Shown: positions 24,503-32,700, numbered from the stretch's first letter. The stretch: 35,724 bases of DNA from an uncultured Prevotellaceae bacterium (GCA_900319385.1 ONOG01000027.1:1-35724); one strand, 5' to 3'. Program-made: numbers and translations. The notes: generated by a model not told the origin, from the letters alone.

Positions 24503-25240
24503 TTATTCTAATGTAACTTCCATATATGTAGAATAAGCTTGCTTAGCAAAAGTTTTAAATGAATAATAACCATCTTTTGGGGTAGCAAAGCGATTCATAA
24601 ACAAATTATAATCTTTTTTGTTGTTTTCTCCTTTTTGAGGATCGTATTCTTTGGTTTTAAACACAAGAACAAGCATTATATATATGTCTTGATCTGGCTC
24701 GCTGAGGGTTCCTGCAACATAGTAGAACAACTGATACATTAAATTACCAGTAGTTTCGACATTAACTTTAAAAAAATTGCATAAATTGTTAATCCTAGTA
24801 AGATTCCCACTTTTCGGGTGTTCCTTTCAATACTTTTTTGCGTATTCAAAAGCATCCTTTAAAGTCTTATTATCAAACTTTTCGTCAACCTTTGCCTCTA
24901 CTCCTATATATATTTTTTTACCCTTCTTTGTTTTTCCCCATATACTTAAATCTTGTATGCGACCATTACGAAAATCATCAAATTTATTCTCAAATTCGAT
25001 GATTCCTTCATCTAAAGATTCCACTTCATCTAAAGATTCCACTTCATCTTTTTGCAAAATAGAATTTACTTTCTCAATAATCTGTTCTTCCCCGCAATTA
25101 TCACAAATAAAATGTGCTAAAGAACATGCACTACGACCTTCTTTCCAATGAGAGTTGGTGTCCTTCTTAATAAACACTTCCTTCCATTGTTCAAAAGACT
25201 GAATTTCTACACTTTTGGTTTTGTCTGAAAAAAACTTCAT
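24503..25240 (-). pseudogene. gene of unknown function interrupted by one in-frame TGA
   Basis: A single frame of 245 sense codons runs from the ATG at 25240 to 24503 and is broken only by TGA at 24827-24829 (codon 138). The sequence around it reads FEYAKKY-stop-KEHPKSGNLTRINN, and the frame then stays open to the end with a coherent protein (MYQLFYYVAGTLSEPDQDIY...). The first part contains GRSACSLAHFICDN and KIYIGVEAKVDEKFDNKTL, which resembles a poorly characterised family with a degenerate PD-(D/E)XK-like E-x-K strand (DUF6946-like; tentative). An 18-base direct repeat (DEVESL twice) lies at about 25015-25050. A TGG-to-TGA change is the simplest explanation. Readthrough cannot be excluded. 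Confidence 0.75.
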
Positions 25241-25326
25241 AAATTTACTTTTTAGAAATTATTATTTCACTAGTCTCAAAGATTCCACCAAAGCATCCGC
25301 CTCATTATGGAAGTCACTTCTTTTGG

Positions 25327-25373
25327 CAGCCTCCAATCTGTTCAAGGTCGCGATGGATCGTGATATTCAATGA
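25327..25373 (-). repeat. remnant of a third copy of the duplicated cassette
   Basis: This 47-bp segment, directly downstream of the nuclease-like gene, matches 26234-26280 almost exactly (GTTCAAGG[TC]CGCGATGGAT...). There it encodes the first codons of the 77-residue partner protein. Here the frame stops after MNITIHRDLEQIGGCQKK, so only the boundary of the unit is left. The remaining 25241-25326 shows nothing I recognise. Confidence 0.75.
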
Positions 25374-25958
25374 TTAATGCTTTTCTTCCCATATCATTCC
25401 TTCTTTGGGCATTTTGGGAATATAAGTTGTGCTGTTGCCTTTCTGCTGTTCAAATACATACCTGTCAATGTTGACAGAGTAATACTCAACATCTTTGTCG
25501 AAAGGCTTCTCTTGTTTCTTACTAGGTTTAAGCCAAGTGTTCCAATAGAATTCATTAGCGACAACAAAGAGTCGGGTGTTTTCACCTGCAACCCGCTCCC
25601 AATCTATTTTCTCTTTTGCATTCGTATGTTGAAGATCCCTGCTCTTAAGGTCTTCAGCATTCTTTATATATGAATAGTATTCCTTTAATTGTTCGGTTGC
25701 TTCGTTGGGACCGCCATTGTCACTTTTCTTACGAAACTTCAACTCACAAAGCACATAATTTCCTTTAGAGTCCTTGCCAATCAAATCTATGCACTTACCT
25801 CGTGATTTATTGCCATAAACGGGAAGTTCAATGTCTATCCATGTGATTTTTTCACCTTTAACTGTAGAGGTTCCCCCTTGAATGATTGCACGTTGAAATG
25901 CACACTCAGCCGCGTGAGCAATCTTTGTTGAATAAGCTCCAGCTTTTCTTGTTTTCAT
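25374..25958 (-). CDS. PD-(D/E)XK nuclease-like protein, downstream copy
   Basis: The 194-residue protein shows the core of a restriction-endonuclease-like fold: an N-terminal helix with E18 (AECAFQRAI), D58 in KCIDLIGKD, then E72-L-K74 in NYVLCELKFRK, the expected D...ExK arrangement. It is close in length to small Bacteroidetes nuclease-like proteins of unknown substrate. The upstream gene at 26281 is a close paralogue (same ends MKTRKAGAYSTKIAH and MPKEGMIWEEKH). The two copies differ mostly in the middle (residues 95-150), so they have diverged after duplication. DNA cleavage is inferred from the motif only. The AT-rich composition indicates acquired DNA. Confidence 0.75.
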   Translation of the reverse strand: MKTRKAGAYSTKIAHAAECAFQRAIIQGGTSTVKGEKITWIDIELPVYGNKSRGKCIDLIGKDSKGNYVLCELKFRKKSDNGGPNEATEQLKEYYSYIKNAEDLKSRDLQHTNAKEKIDWERVAGENTRLFVVANEFYWNTWLKPSKKQEKPFDKDVEYYSVNIDRYVFEQQKGNSTTYIPKMPKEGMIWEEKH

Positions 25959-26043
25959 AATGTCTTGTGTTATTAGTTAAATGATTAAAAGTTAATAATG
26001 ATTCTGCTGCAAATTTACAAAAAAACATATATAAGTGACAGAA

Positions 26044-26277
26044 CTAGTACGCCCTTTTTTTACGGATTATTTCCTTCTTGTTTGGCGATATTAACAGAGC
26101 GATTTCCAATACACCTTTATGGTTGCCATATACAAGTATGGTTTGGTTGTTCTCAGCACCTTCAATCCAACCTTCTGCCCACATGAAATGATTGCATCGA
26201 ATGCCAAACATGGACTCTTCATTGAGGGTGATGCAGCCTCCTATTTGTTCAAGGCCGCGATGGATCGTGATATTCAA
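26044..26277 (-). CDS. short partner protein, downstream copy with replaced N-terminus
   Basis: The 77-residue product is the C-terminal two thirds of the protein encoded at 26955-27284: GCITLNEESMFGIRCNHFMW and AEGWIEGAENNQTILVYGNH are nearly identical. The first 13 residues (MNITIHRGLEQIG) replace the 45-residue N-terminal segment of the full copy. It lies 3 bases downstream of the nuclease-like gene at 26281. The function is unknown. The chimeric start coincides with the duplication junction, so this copy may be non-functional or altered. Confidence 0.6.
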   Translation of the reverse strand: MNITIHRGLEQIGGCITLNEESMFGIRCNHFMWAEGWIEGAENNQTILVYGNHKGVLEIALLISPNKKEIIRKKRAY

Positions 26278-26280
26278 TGA

Positions 26281-26871
26281 TTAATGCTTTTCTTCCCATA
26301 TCATTCCTTCTTTGGGCATTTTGGGAGTATAAGTTGTGCTGTTGACTTTCTGCTGTTCAAATACATACCTGTCAATGTTGACAGAGTAATACTCAACATC
26401 TTTGTCGTCAAGTTTCTCTTTTTTCTTACTAAGAATAAGCCATGTGTCCCAATAGAAACTGTTGGCGACGACAAAGAGGCGGGTGGTTTGAGCTGCGACC
26501 TTCTTCCAATCTATTTTCTTTTCGTTTGCATTTTCGTGCCTAAGATTCATGCTGTTAAGATCGTCAGCATTCTTTTGTATATATGAATAGTATTCCTTTA
26601 ATTGTTCGGTTGCTTCTTTGGGACCGCCACTGTCACGTTTCTTACGAAACTTCAACTCACAAAGCACATAATTTCCTTTAGAGTCCTTGCCGATCAAATC
26701 TATGCATTTACCTCGTGATTTATCACCATAAACAGGAAGTTCAATGTCTATCCACTTGATTTCTTCACCTTTAATTAAAGAGGTTTTCCCTTGAATGATA
26801 GCACGTTGAAATGCACACTCAGCCGTGTGAGCAATCTTTGTTGAATAAGCTCCTGCTTTTCTTGTTTTCAT
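26281..26871 (-). CDS. PD-(D/E)XK nuclease-like protein, upstream copy
   Basis: The 196-residue protein is a tandem paralogue of the gene at 25374 and has the same candidate catalytic residues (E18, D58, E72, K74). Both copies have near-identical 5' leaders (AATGTCTTGTGTTATTAGTT just before the ATG), so each may carry its own promoter. Start-to-start distance is 913 bases. Differences cluster in residues 30-40 and 80-155, with the ends strongly conserved. Confidence 0.75.
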   Translation of the reverse strand: MKTRKAGAYSTKIAHTAECAFQRAIIQGKTSLIKGEEIKWIDIELPVYGDKSRGKCIDLIGKDSKGNYVLCELKFRKKRDSGGPKEATEQLKEYYSYIQKNADDLNSMNLRHENANEKKIDWKKVAAQTTRLFVVANSFYWDTWLILSKKKEKLDDKDVEYYSVNIDRYVFEQQKVNSTTYTPKMPKEGMIWEEKH

Positions 26872-26954
26872 AATGTCTTGTGTTATTAGTTAAAAGATTA
26901 AAAGTTAATAATGATTCTGCTACAAATTTTCAAAAGAAAATATCAGGGACAAAA

Positions 26955-27284
26955 CTAATACGTCCTTTTTCGCAGATATTCTTCTTCTTTCTCAGAGAAT
27001 GTTAGTAGAACGATTTCCAATACGCCTTTGTGGTTGCCATACACAAGTATTGCATGGTTATTCTCAGCACCTTCAATCCAACCTTCCGCCCACATGAGAT
27101 GATTGCATCGAATGCCAAACATTGACTCATCATTTAGGGTGATGCAGCCGCATTTGCCATTGGGGTGAAATGAAAAGTCATCGTTACCCCTAAGGCAAAT
27201 TATGTGTATTGAGTGATTGGCCATAAGCCGTTTGGTCATATCGGAATGCTCTGATAATCTGCAAATTGATTCTTCGTTATTCAT
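26955..27284 (-). CDS. unknown 109-residue protein, full-length copy of the partner gene
   Basis: I do not recognise the family. The protein has an N-terminal polar part (MNNEESICRLSEHSDMTKRL) and a conserved core shared with the shorter copy (GCITLNDESMFGIRCNHLMW, AEGWIEGAENNHAILVYGNH, KGVLEIVLL). No signal peptide or membrane segment is visible. It precedes the nuclease-like gene by 83 bases, and the pair recurs downstream, so the two genes probably act together. It follows the 27300-27698 gene by 15 bases on the same strand. Confidence 0.65.
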   Translation of the reverse strand: MNNEESICRLSEHSDMTKRLMANHSIHIICLRGNDDFSFHPNGKCGCITLNDESMFGIRCNHLMWAEGWIEGAENNHAILVYGNHKGVLEIVLLTFSEKEEEYLRKRTY

Positions 27285-27299
27285 GTCTTTTTTGAGATG

Positions 27300-27698
27300 T
27301 TACTTAGGATTGATTTTGCACTGCGGTACAGTTTCGTGCGCACTGTGGTTCGTGTCGGGCTGCACTGCAGTGCGGATGTCAGTGTACTGCGGTACGGTTT
27401 TTTGGGCACTTTGCTCTGAGATAGAAGGGAAGTATTCATACGCCACTTGTATCCACTCTCCCTTTCGTTTCACCACATGATATTTTGCGTGGAGAGTGCT
27501 GGAGAAAGGGATTAGGAGTTGAGGCAGGTCATCGAGCATTGCATCCGAGTTGCCAAGGGTGAGTTGGAGACGCAGGAGCGTTCCGCTGAGTTGTCCCGTG
27601 CGTTGTGCATCGGAGATGGCAGAGATGATTTCTGCCATGCTTCGACGGGCGCACCGAAAGTGCTTTCGTTGGTCGTTGATTGTTTCGTTTGGTTTCAT
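27300..27698 (-). CDS. unknown protein, third gene of the polymerase-like operon
   Basis: The frame can be extended upstream to 27740. The ATG at 27698 (MKPNETINDQRKHFR) is preferred because it lies just 2 bases after the stop of the polymerase-like gene, as in coupled operons. The 132-residue product has a helical N-terminal half (SMAEIISAISDAQRTGQLSG) and a C-terminal half with VVKRKGEWIQVAYEYFPSIS. It ends in two similar short segments (KTVPQYTD and ETVPQCKI), encoded by an imperfect DNA repeat at about 27315-27400. No family is recognised. Confidence 0.6.
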   Translation of the reverse strand: MKPNETINDQRKHFRCARRSMAEIISAISDAQRTGQLSGTLLRLQLTLGNSDAMLDDLPQLLIPFSSTLHAKYHVVKRKGEWIQVAYEYFPSISEQSAQKTVPQYTDIRTAVQPDTNHSAHETVPQCKINPK

Positions 27699-27700
27699 AA

Positions 27701-28894
27701 TCAATGTATGTTTTGTACTTTCTGAACGGCACGTTGCCATTCCTTTGGATAATGAAGTTTCAGGTAGGCAGCCCAGTAGTACGCAAGTGTACAGCTGACA
27801 TCGTGCGGCTTTGGGCTGGTATAGTTGTTGCGAAGCATATTGAAGAGTTCTTCAAGTTGTTGATGAGAGTATCCTTTCTTGAGTCCTCCTTCCATGAACA
27901 GGGCCCTACATACCACAAGGTCTTGGAATGTGTCCATTGGAAAGTGTGACAATAGTTCTTGGTCGGGTCTCCATCCTCCAAAAACCTCCCTTACATCCTG
28001 TTCATTGAACGATTGTATTGACCGCAATGTGTCTGCGTCGTTCAGTGGTATCGTATTCAGGAACTTTTTTTTGTCGGTATAGAATATGCCGAGTTCTGCC
28101 AAAGTTTGTGTGATGTAATCAATACAATACGGTGCCGTTTGTATATTCTGACGTGCAGCACCATGTTGTGAGATTAAACTTAAGTCATAAATAGGACAGG
28201 AAAAAGACTCATTGGTCCCTTTTTTACAGAATTCAGTCATCGGCATGATGCTATCTAGGTCTCTGTCGGCAATGGCCCAGATAAAAGTTGGTCCCCCCAT
28301 GCGAGCAGGATATTCTCTATGAGTATAAGGATGAGTATGACTTTCAGAGAATGAGGCCGTTTGAGCGATTTTGCGACCATATTTCTTCATCAAGTCAATG
28401 AAATTAGGATAATTGATGCTGTCAATCTGCAAGGCTATATAAGGAAACAGTCTCATCGTTTCTCTCATGAATATGTTTTCAGGCAGATTGTAGTCGAGAG
28501 GATTGACTTCCGTAATGTGCAGCAGGTAATTGACAAGGCAACTTGATGCTTTGTAGGCCACATAGACGAAGCAAGAGGGCAGAGTTTCTTCTGCCGACTT
28601 GACCAAATCCCAGATGAACAGGAAATAGTTCTGCCAACCCATCTTTTCAATAAGGGCCAGTTCTCTGTTCATTCGTTCTGTCGCAGCCATGCTTGGCGAC
28701 GCGCCAAAACGTTGCCCGATCCCCTCTTGTGTGAGATGTCGCAGATACGCCATTGCCGACTCAAATTCCGCAGGGATGGGAGGGCAGGGTGCTGACTGGT
28801 GATACTCTTTCGGTGTATCAACGCCATTCGTTTCTTTGCAGGGCACGATGAACTGTTCGAACCATTTTTCGCCGGGTTTCAATGTTACATTCAT
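27701..28894 (-). CDS. miniature DNA polymerase III alpha-like protein lacking catalytic aspartates
   Basis: With the start at 28894 (MNVTLKPGEKWFEQ) the protein has 397 residues; a longer frame to 29002 lacks support. Residues 77-98 (RELALIEKMGWQNYFLFIWD) match the first palm helix region of C-family polymerases (DnaE/PolC). So do NPLDYNL (131-137), IPLNDADTLRSIQSFNEQD (282-300), FQDLVVCRALF (323-333) and LAYYWAAYLKLHYPKEW (370-386). Known features are missing: the PHP domain, the GPGRGS loop (here VYVAYKASS), and the PDxDxDF catalytic aspartates (here PYIALQID, residues 151-158). DnaE is about 1100 residues or more, so this is a compact, inactive derivative. Its role is unknown; it is the middle gene of a coupled three-gene unit. 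Confidence 0.7.
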   Translation of the reverse strand: MNVTLKPGEKWFEQFIVPCKETNGVDTPKEYHQSAPCPPIPAEFESAMAYLRHLTQEGIGQRFGASPSMAATERMNRELALIEKMGWQNYFLFIWDLVKSAEETLPSCFVYVAYKASSCLVNYLLHITEVNPLDYNLPENIFMRETMRLFPYIALQIDSINYPNFIDLMKKYGRKIAQTASFSESHTHPYTHREYPARMGGPTFIWAIADRDLDSIMPMTEFCKKGTNESFSCPIYDLSLISQHGAARQNIQTAPYCIDYITQTLAELGIFYTDKKKFLNTIPLNDADTLRSIQSFNEQDVREVFGGWRPDQELLSHFPMDTFQDLVVCRALFMEGGLKKGYSHQQLEELFNMLRNNYTSPKPHDVSCTLAYYWAAYLKLHYPKEWQRAVQKVQNIH

Positions 28895-28953
28895 AATTGT
28901 GCTGTTTTTATGGTTAATAAAATAAAATGGAAATAGAGTAGGGAGGATGCTCC

Positions 28954-29382
28954 CTACTGAATGGTTTTCTTGATGAGTTGGCGGAATTTCCGCTTGCGAC
29001 ACACGATGAGTTTGATGCGGAGGTGGTTGCGCGTACGATGATTAAGTTCGTAGTACCATCCGTGGCTGCTGGCGAAGCATTCCGTCACTTCGCGCTCAAG
29101 AAACTCAAACTCCTCTTCTCGCAGATGGCGGCGGTAGCGCATGCCGAGGAACAGGTAATACTCGATGTAGCCTTCGGTTTGTGGCTGTTCGTGCAGCCAG
29201 GTGGTAAAGAGGCGCAGGAACTCGTGGTCGTCTTCTCTGCCTTCCTGCAAGAACTCGTAAGCGCAGCATTCGCTTTCGGTGGTCAGGTACTTGATGGTGT
29301 CTTCACTGAGGACTTTTTCACCCTCGACTTTCAGCCTATCCAGATACGTTCTCATAGGCAGTTTGTTGGTCGTTACAATCAT
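28954..29382 (-). CDS. unknown protein, first gene of the polymerase-like operon
   Basis: The 142-residue protein begins MIVTTNKLPMRTYLD (an internal start at MRTYLD is possible). It is highly charged and helical, with EYYLFLGMRYRRHLREEEFE and a basic C-terminus (RTRNHLRIKLIVCRKRKFRQ) that could bind nucleic acid (inference). It has no signal peptide or known domain. It lies 59 bases upstream of the polymerase-like gene and is the first gene of the minus-strand island. I found no consensus promoter in 29383-29530. Confidence 0.65.
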   Translation of the reverse strand: MIVTTNKLPMRTYLDRLKVEGEKVLSEDTIKYLTTESECCAYEFLQEGREDDHEFLRLFTTWLHEQPQTEGYIEYYLFLGMRYRRHLREEEFEFLEREVTECFASSHGWYYELNHRTRNHLRIKLIVCRKRKFRQLIKKTIQ

Positions 29383-29562
29383 TGCGTTTTATGAATTAAA
29401 AATGATACAATTCTCCTATACGAAGAAGCCATTTTTAATTTAACGTATGTTAACTACTCAGAAGGGTCGTTAAGAATGTTTAACTAAAATCCGTCAAAAA
29501 GGGGTCATTTTGCAAACTGGACTGAACAACGATGGATGCTTTTCATCACAAAAATAATAACG

Positions 29563-29643
29563 CTAAGCGCTTGGAAAAAAACGTCCAAGCGCTTAGCCGT
29601 AAATTTCCAAGCGCTTGGACGAAAATTTCCAAGCGCTTGGACG
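29563..29643. repeat. array of four CCAAGCGCTTGG palindromes
   Basis: Four near-identical palindromes lie in 80 bases: CTAAGCGCTTGG (29563), CCAAGCGCTTAG (29585), CCAAGCGCTTGG (29607) and CCAAGCGCTTGG (29629). The spacing is a regular 22 bases and the spacers are A/T-rich with ACG (ACGAAAATTT). The first two also form one larger hairpin. The array ends 15 bases past the stop codon of the Lrp-type gene. Confidence 0.85.
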
Positions 29644-29657
29644 TATATAGAGAGAAC

Positions 29658-30119
29658 TCAGATGTTCAGTCCGCAATCCTGTTTCACCTCGCTCATGACG
29701 AAGGTGCTCTCGATCGAGGCGACGTTGGGGATGTTGCCCAGGTGCTGCATGATGAACTGCTGATAGTGGGCCATGTCCTGTGTGCGCACCTTGAGCAGGT
29801 AGTCGTAAGAGCCGCTGGTGTTGAAACATTCGGTGACCTCGGGCAGGCGGAGGATGTGTCGGGCAAAGTCGTCGTGCAGTTCGCGGTTCATCTGTTGCAG
29901 CTTCACCTTGCAGAACACGGTGAGTCCCAGCCCCATACGCTCGGCATCGAGCACGGCGGCATAGCGGCGGATGTAGCCCTGGCGTTCCAATCGCCGCTGG
30001 CGTTCGAACACAGGCGTGGTGGTCAGATGGACGGCGTCGGCAAGCTCCTTGGCAGTCATTTTTCCGTTGCTTTGCAGCAAACGTAGCAGTTGAAGGTCAA
30101 TGGGGTCGAGATTTTCCAT
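29658..30119 (-). CDS. Lrp/AsnC-family transcriptional regulator
   Basis: The frame extends to 30224, but the promoter lies inside that extension, so the ATG at 30119 (MENLDPIDLQLLRLLQSNGK) is the right start and gives 153 residues, the usual family length. Residues 1-60 are the winged helix (MTAKELADAVHLTTTPVFERQRRLERQGYI) and residues 65-150 are the RAM/AsnC effector domain (VTECFNTSGSYDYLLKVRTQD). Such proteins form octamers that respond to amino acids. The divergent metY gene and shared promoter region make metY a likely target along with its own gene (inference). Confidence 0.92.
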   Translation of the reverse strand: MENLDPIDLQLLRLLQSNGKMTAKELADAVHLTTTPVFERQRRLERQGYIRRYAAVLDAERMGLGLTVFCKVKLQQMNRELHDDFARHILRLPEVTECFNTSGSYDYLLKVRTQDMAHYQQFIMQHLGNIPNVASIESTFVMSEVKQDCGLNI

Positions 30120-30193
30120 TTTTCGGGGGAGAATAATCTTCTGTCTGAGGTCCGCGAACGGGCGGGCGGTGGAAATATTTTCCTTAGATTGTG

Positions 30194-30225
30194 CAAATGT
30201 AGTGTTATTTTCTAAAATACGCAAA
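30194..30225 (-). promoter_or_regulatory. promoter of the Lrp-type regulator gene
   Basis: On the minus strand TTTG (30225-30222) and TACATTTG (30201-30194) are 20 bases apart. The -33 box sits three bases from that of the divergent metY promoter. Confidence 0.8.
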
Positions 30226-30228
30226 CTA

Positions 30229-30260
30229 TTTGGCAGTTATTTCTAAACTCCGTAACTTTG
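30229..30260 (+). promoter_or_regulatory. promoter of metY
   Basis: TTTG (30229-30232) and TAACTTTG (30253-30260) are 20 bases apart, 53 bases before the metY ATG. Confidence 0.85.
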
Positions 30261-30312
30261 CACCCGAAAACAAGATTCAATAACCACAACACAAAAATCA
30301 AAATTAAACACT

Positions 30313-31602
30313 ATGGCAAAGAACAATTATCGTTTCGAAACACTGCAACTGCACGTAGGGCAGGAGCAGGCTGACCCCGCCACCGATTCGCGCGCGGTAC
30401 CTATCTATCAGACCACGAGTTATGTGTTCCGCAACTCGCAGCACGCTGCCGACCGCTTCGGCCTGCGCGACGCCGGAAACATCTACGGTCGCCTGACCAA
30501 CTCGACCCAGGGGGTGTTCGAGGATCGTGTGGCTGCCCTCGAAGGGGGCGTGGCAGGTCTGGCCGTGGCCAGCGGTGCCGCAGCCATCACCTATGCACTG
30601 CAGAACATCGTGCAGGCGGGAGGCCACATCGTGGCTGCCGACAACCTGTATGGCGGCAGCTATAACCTCATCACCCACACGCTCGCAACGCAGGGCATCA
30701 GCCACACCATCGTCCGTGTGAACGACCTCGATGCGCTGGAGGCTGCCATCCGTCCCGAGACCCGCGTGGTGTTTGCCGAAACCTTTGGCAATCCCAATAG
30801 CGACGTGCTTAACATCGAAGGCGTGGCACGTGTGGCCCACCGCCACGGTCTGCCCCTCATCATCGACAACACGTTCGGCACGCCCTACCTGATCCGGCCG
30901 CTCGAACACGGTGCCGACATCGTGGTCCACTCCGCCACGAAGTTTCTCGGCGGCCACGGTTCGTCGCTCGGCGGAGTGATTGTCGATGGCGGTAAGTTCG
31001 ACTGGAAAGCACAGCCTGACAAGTATCCTACGCTGGCGAAACCCGACCCGTCGTACCACGGTGCCGTGTTTGCCGACGTGGCAGGGCCCGCAGCGTTCGT
31101 CACACGCATCCGCGCCGTCATCCTGCGCGACACGGGTGCCGCCATCTCGCCCTTCAACGCTTGGATTCTGCTGCAAGGCGTGGAAACGCTGAGCCTGCGC
31201 GTGGAGCGTCATGTGGAGAACGCACTGAAGGTCGTCGATTTTCTGTCGCATCACCCGAAGGTGGCACGTGTGAACCATCCGGCCCTCGCCTCGCATCCCG
31301 ACCATGCGCTCTACCAGCGCTACTTCCCCGCAGGCGGCGGCAGCATCTTCACCTTCGAAATCAAGGGTGGACAGGAGGAGGCATGGCGCTTTATCGACGC
31401 CCTTCAGATTTTCTCGCTCCTTGCCAACGTGGCCGATGTGAAGAGTCTCGTCATCCATCCCGCCACCACCACGCATTCGCAGCTCAGTCCCGCCGAACTG
31501 GCTGAGCAGCACATCACGCCGGCAACCATCCGTCTGTCGATCGGCACGGAGCACATCGACGACTTGCTCGCCGACCTCTCTCAGGCGCTCGACCGCGTGT
31601 AA
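30313..31602 (+). CDS. metY: O-acetylhomoserine sulfhydrylase (PLP-dependent)
   Basis: The 429-residue enzyme belongs to the Cys/Met metabolism PLP family. It has the N-terminal [20 protein letters not shown] typical of Met[10 protein letters not shown], the PLP-binding stretch [13 protein letters not shown] with the Schiff-base lysine K210, and the C-terminal [14 protein letters not shown]. It makes homocysteine from O-acetylhomoserine and sulfide in the cytosol. Length and motifs favour MetY over the shorter cystathionine gamma-synthases (about 380 residues). The divergent Lrp-type regulator and downstream cysK place it in a sulfur-assimilation cluster. Confidence 0.92.
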   Translation: MAKNNYRFETLQLHVGQEQADPATDSRAVPIYQTTSYVFRNSQHAADRFGLRDAGNIYGRLTNSTQGVFEDRVAALEGGVAGLAVASGAAAITYALQNIVQAGGHIVAADNLYGGSYNLITHTLATQGISHTIVRVNDLDALEAAIRPETRVVFAETFGNPNSDVLNIEGVARVAHRHGLPLIIDNTFGTPYLIRPLEHGADIVVHSATKFLGGHGSSLGGVIVDGGKFDWKAQPDKYPTLAKPDPSYHGAVFADVAGPAAFVTRIRAVILRDTGAAISPFNAWILLQGVETLSLRVERHVENALKVVDFLSHHPKVARVNHPALASHPDHALYQRYFPAGGGSIFTFEIKGGQEEAWRFIDALQIFSLLANVADVKSLVIHPATTTHSQLSPAELAEQHITPATIRLSIGTEHIDDLLADLSQALDRV

Positions 31603-31681
31603 TAAATAAGTAGGCTTCAGCGTTATAATTAAAACGGATAGGATCACCCCTCACCTCTCCTTGGGGAGTTGAGTCCTGAAG

Positions 31682-31724
31682 CAACTTAAAAACTCAAAAA
31701 TTCATCAACTTAAAAACTCAAAAA
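31682..31724. repeat. 19-bp direct repeat upstream of cysK
   Basis: CAACTTAAAAACTCAAAAA occurs at 31682-31700 and 31706-31724, just before the cysK ATG. The 5' part of the gap (about 31645-31670) holds a CACCTCTCCTTGGGGAG repeat fragment. Confidence 0.7.
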
Positions 31725-31728
31725 CCTC

Positions 31729-32664
31729 ATGTCCAAAATAGCAAAACAGCTCACCGACCTGATTGGTGGCACCCCCCTGCTCGAGCTGAGCAAGTATTCA
31801 CAGAGTCAAGGACTCCGGACGCCCATCGTGGCGAAGGTTGAGTATTTCAACCCTGGCGGCAGCGTGAAGGACCGCATCGCTCTGTCGATGATTCTCGATG
31901 CCGAACAGCGCGGACTGCTCAAGCCTGGTGCCACCCTCATCGAACCGACCAGCGGCAACACTGGTGTGGGACTTGCCCTCGTCAGTGCCGTGCGTGGCTA
32001 CCACCTCATCCTCACCATGCCCGAAACCATGAGCATCGAGCGTCGCAAACTCGTTGCTGCTTATGGTGCCGAAGTGGTGCTTACCCCTGGCAGCGAAGGC
32101 ATGAAGGGCGCCATCCGCAAGGCGGAGGAACTGCGCAACAGCATCGCCGGCAGCGTGATTCTTCAGCAGTTTGAAAATCCTGCCAACCCCGCCCGCCACT
32201 ATGCGACAACGGCAGAAGAAATCTGGGCCGATACCGACGGACAGGTCGATATCTTCGTTGCCGGCGTCGGCACAGGCGGCACGGTCAGCGGCACGGGTCG
32301 CCGACTGAAGGAACTCAATCCGCAGGTGCGCATCGTGGCAGCCGAACCCGCCACGTCGGCCGTGCTCAACGGTCAGCCCAGCGGTCCGCACAAGATTCAG
32401 GGCATCGGTGCCGGTTTTGTGCCTAAGACCTACGATGCCAGCGTGGTCGATGAGGTCATCGACGTTCCCAACGAGGCTGCCTTCGAGACGTCACGCCAGC
32501 TGGCACGCCTCGACGGAGTGCTGGTGGGCATCAGCAGCGGTGCCGCAGCCTGGGCAGCCGCGCAGGTGGCCAGTCGTCCCGAGAACGCCGGCAAGCGCAT
32601 CGTCGTCCTCCTTCCCGACACCGGCGAACGCTACCTCTCGACCGAGCTGTTCGCTGCCCAATGA
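31729..32664 (+). CDS. cysK: cysteine synthase A
   Basis: The 311-residue PLP enzyme has K47 in the sequence GGSVKDR (Schiff base), PTSGNTG (substrate loop, about residues 72-78), and [13 protein letters not shown] (PLP phosphate loop). Residues [13 protein letters not shown] and GISSGAA complete the O-acetylserine sulfhydrylase pattern. It makes cysteine from O-acetylserine and sulfide. It lies 126 bases after metY in the same direction, so both routes of sulfide assimilation are together. Confidence 0.95.
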   Translation: MSKIAKQLTDLIGGTPLLELSKYSQSQGLRTPIVAKVEYFNPGGSVKDRIALSMILDAEQRGLLKPGATLIEPTSGNTGVGLALVSAVRGYHLILTMPETMSIERRKLVAAYGAEVVLTPGSEGMKGAIRKAEELRNSIAGSVILQQFENPANPARHYATTAEEIWADTDGQVDIFVAGVGTGGTVSGTGRRLKELNPQVRIVAAEPATSAVLNGQPSGPHKIQGIGAGFVPKTYDASVVDEVIDVPNEAAFETSRQLARLDGVLVGISSGAAAWAAAQVASRPENAGKRIVVLLPDTGERYLSTELFAAQ

Positions 32665-32700
32665 ACCGCGAACTCCACGAATATTGCGAAAAGACTTAAG

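Noticed and set aside
29563..29643. CRISPR array
   Set aside because: The repeats are 12-bp palindromes with 10-base, nearly identical A/T-rich spacers. There are no unique spacers and no cas genes.
30304..31647. 447-codon open frame on the minus strand
   Set aside because: It is antisense to metY, which has a promoter, start and all PLP-enzyme motifs.
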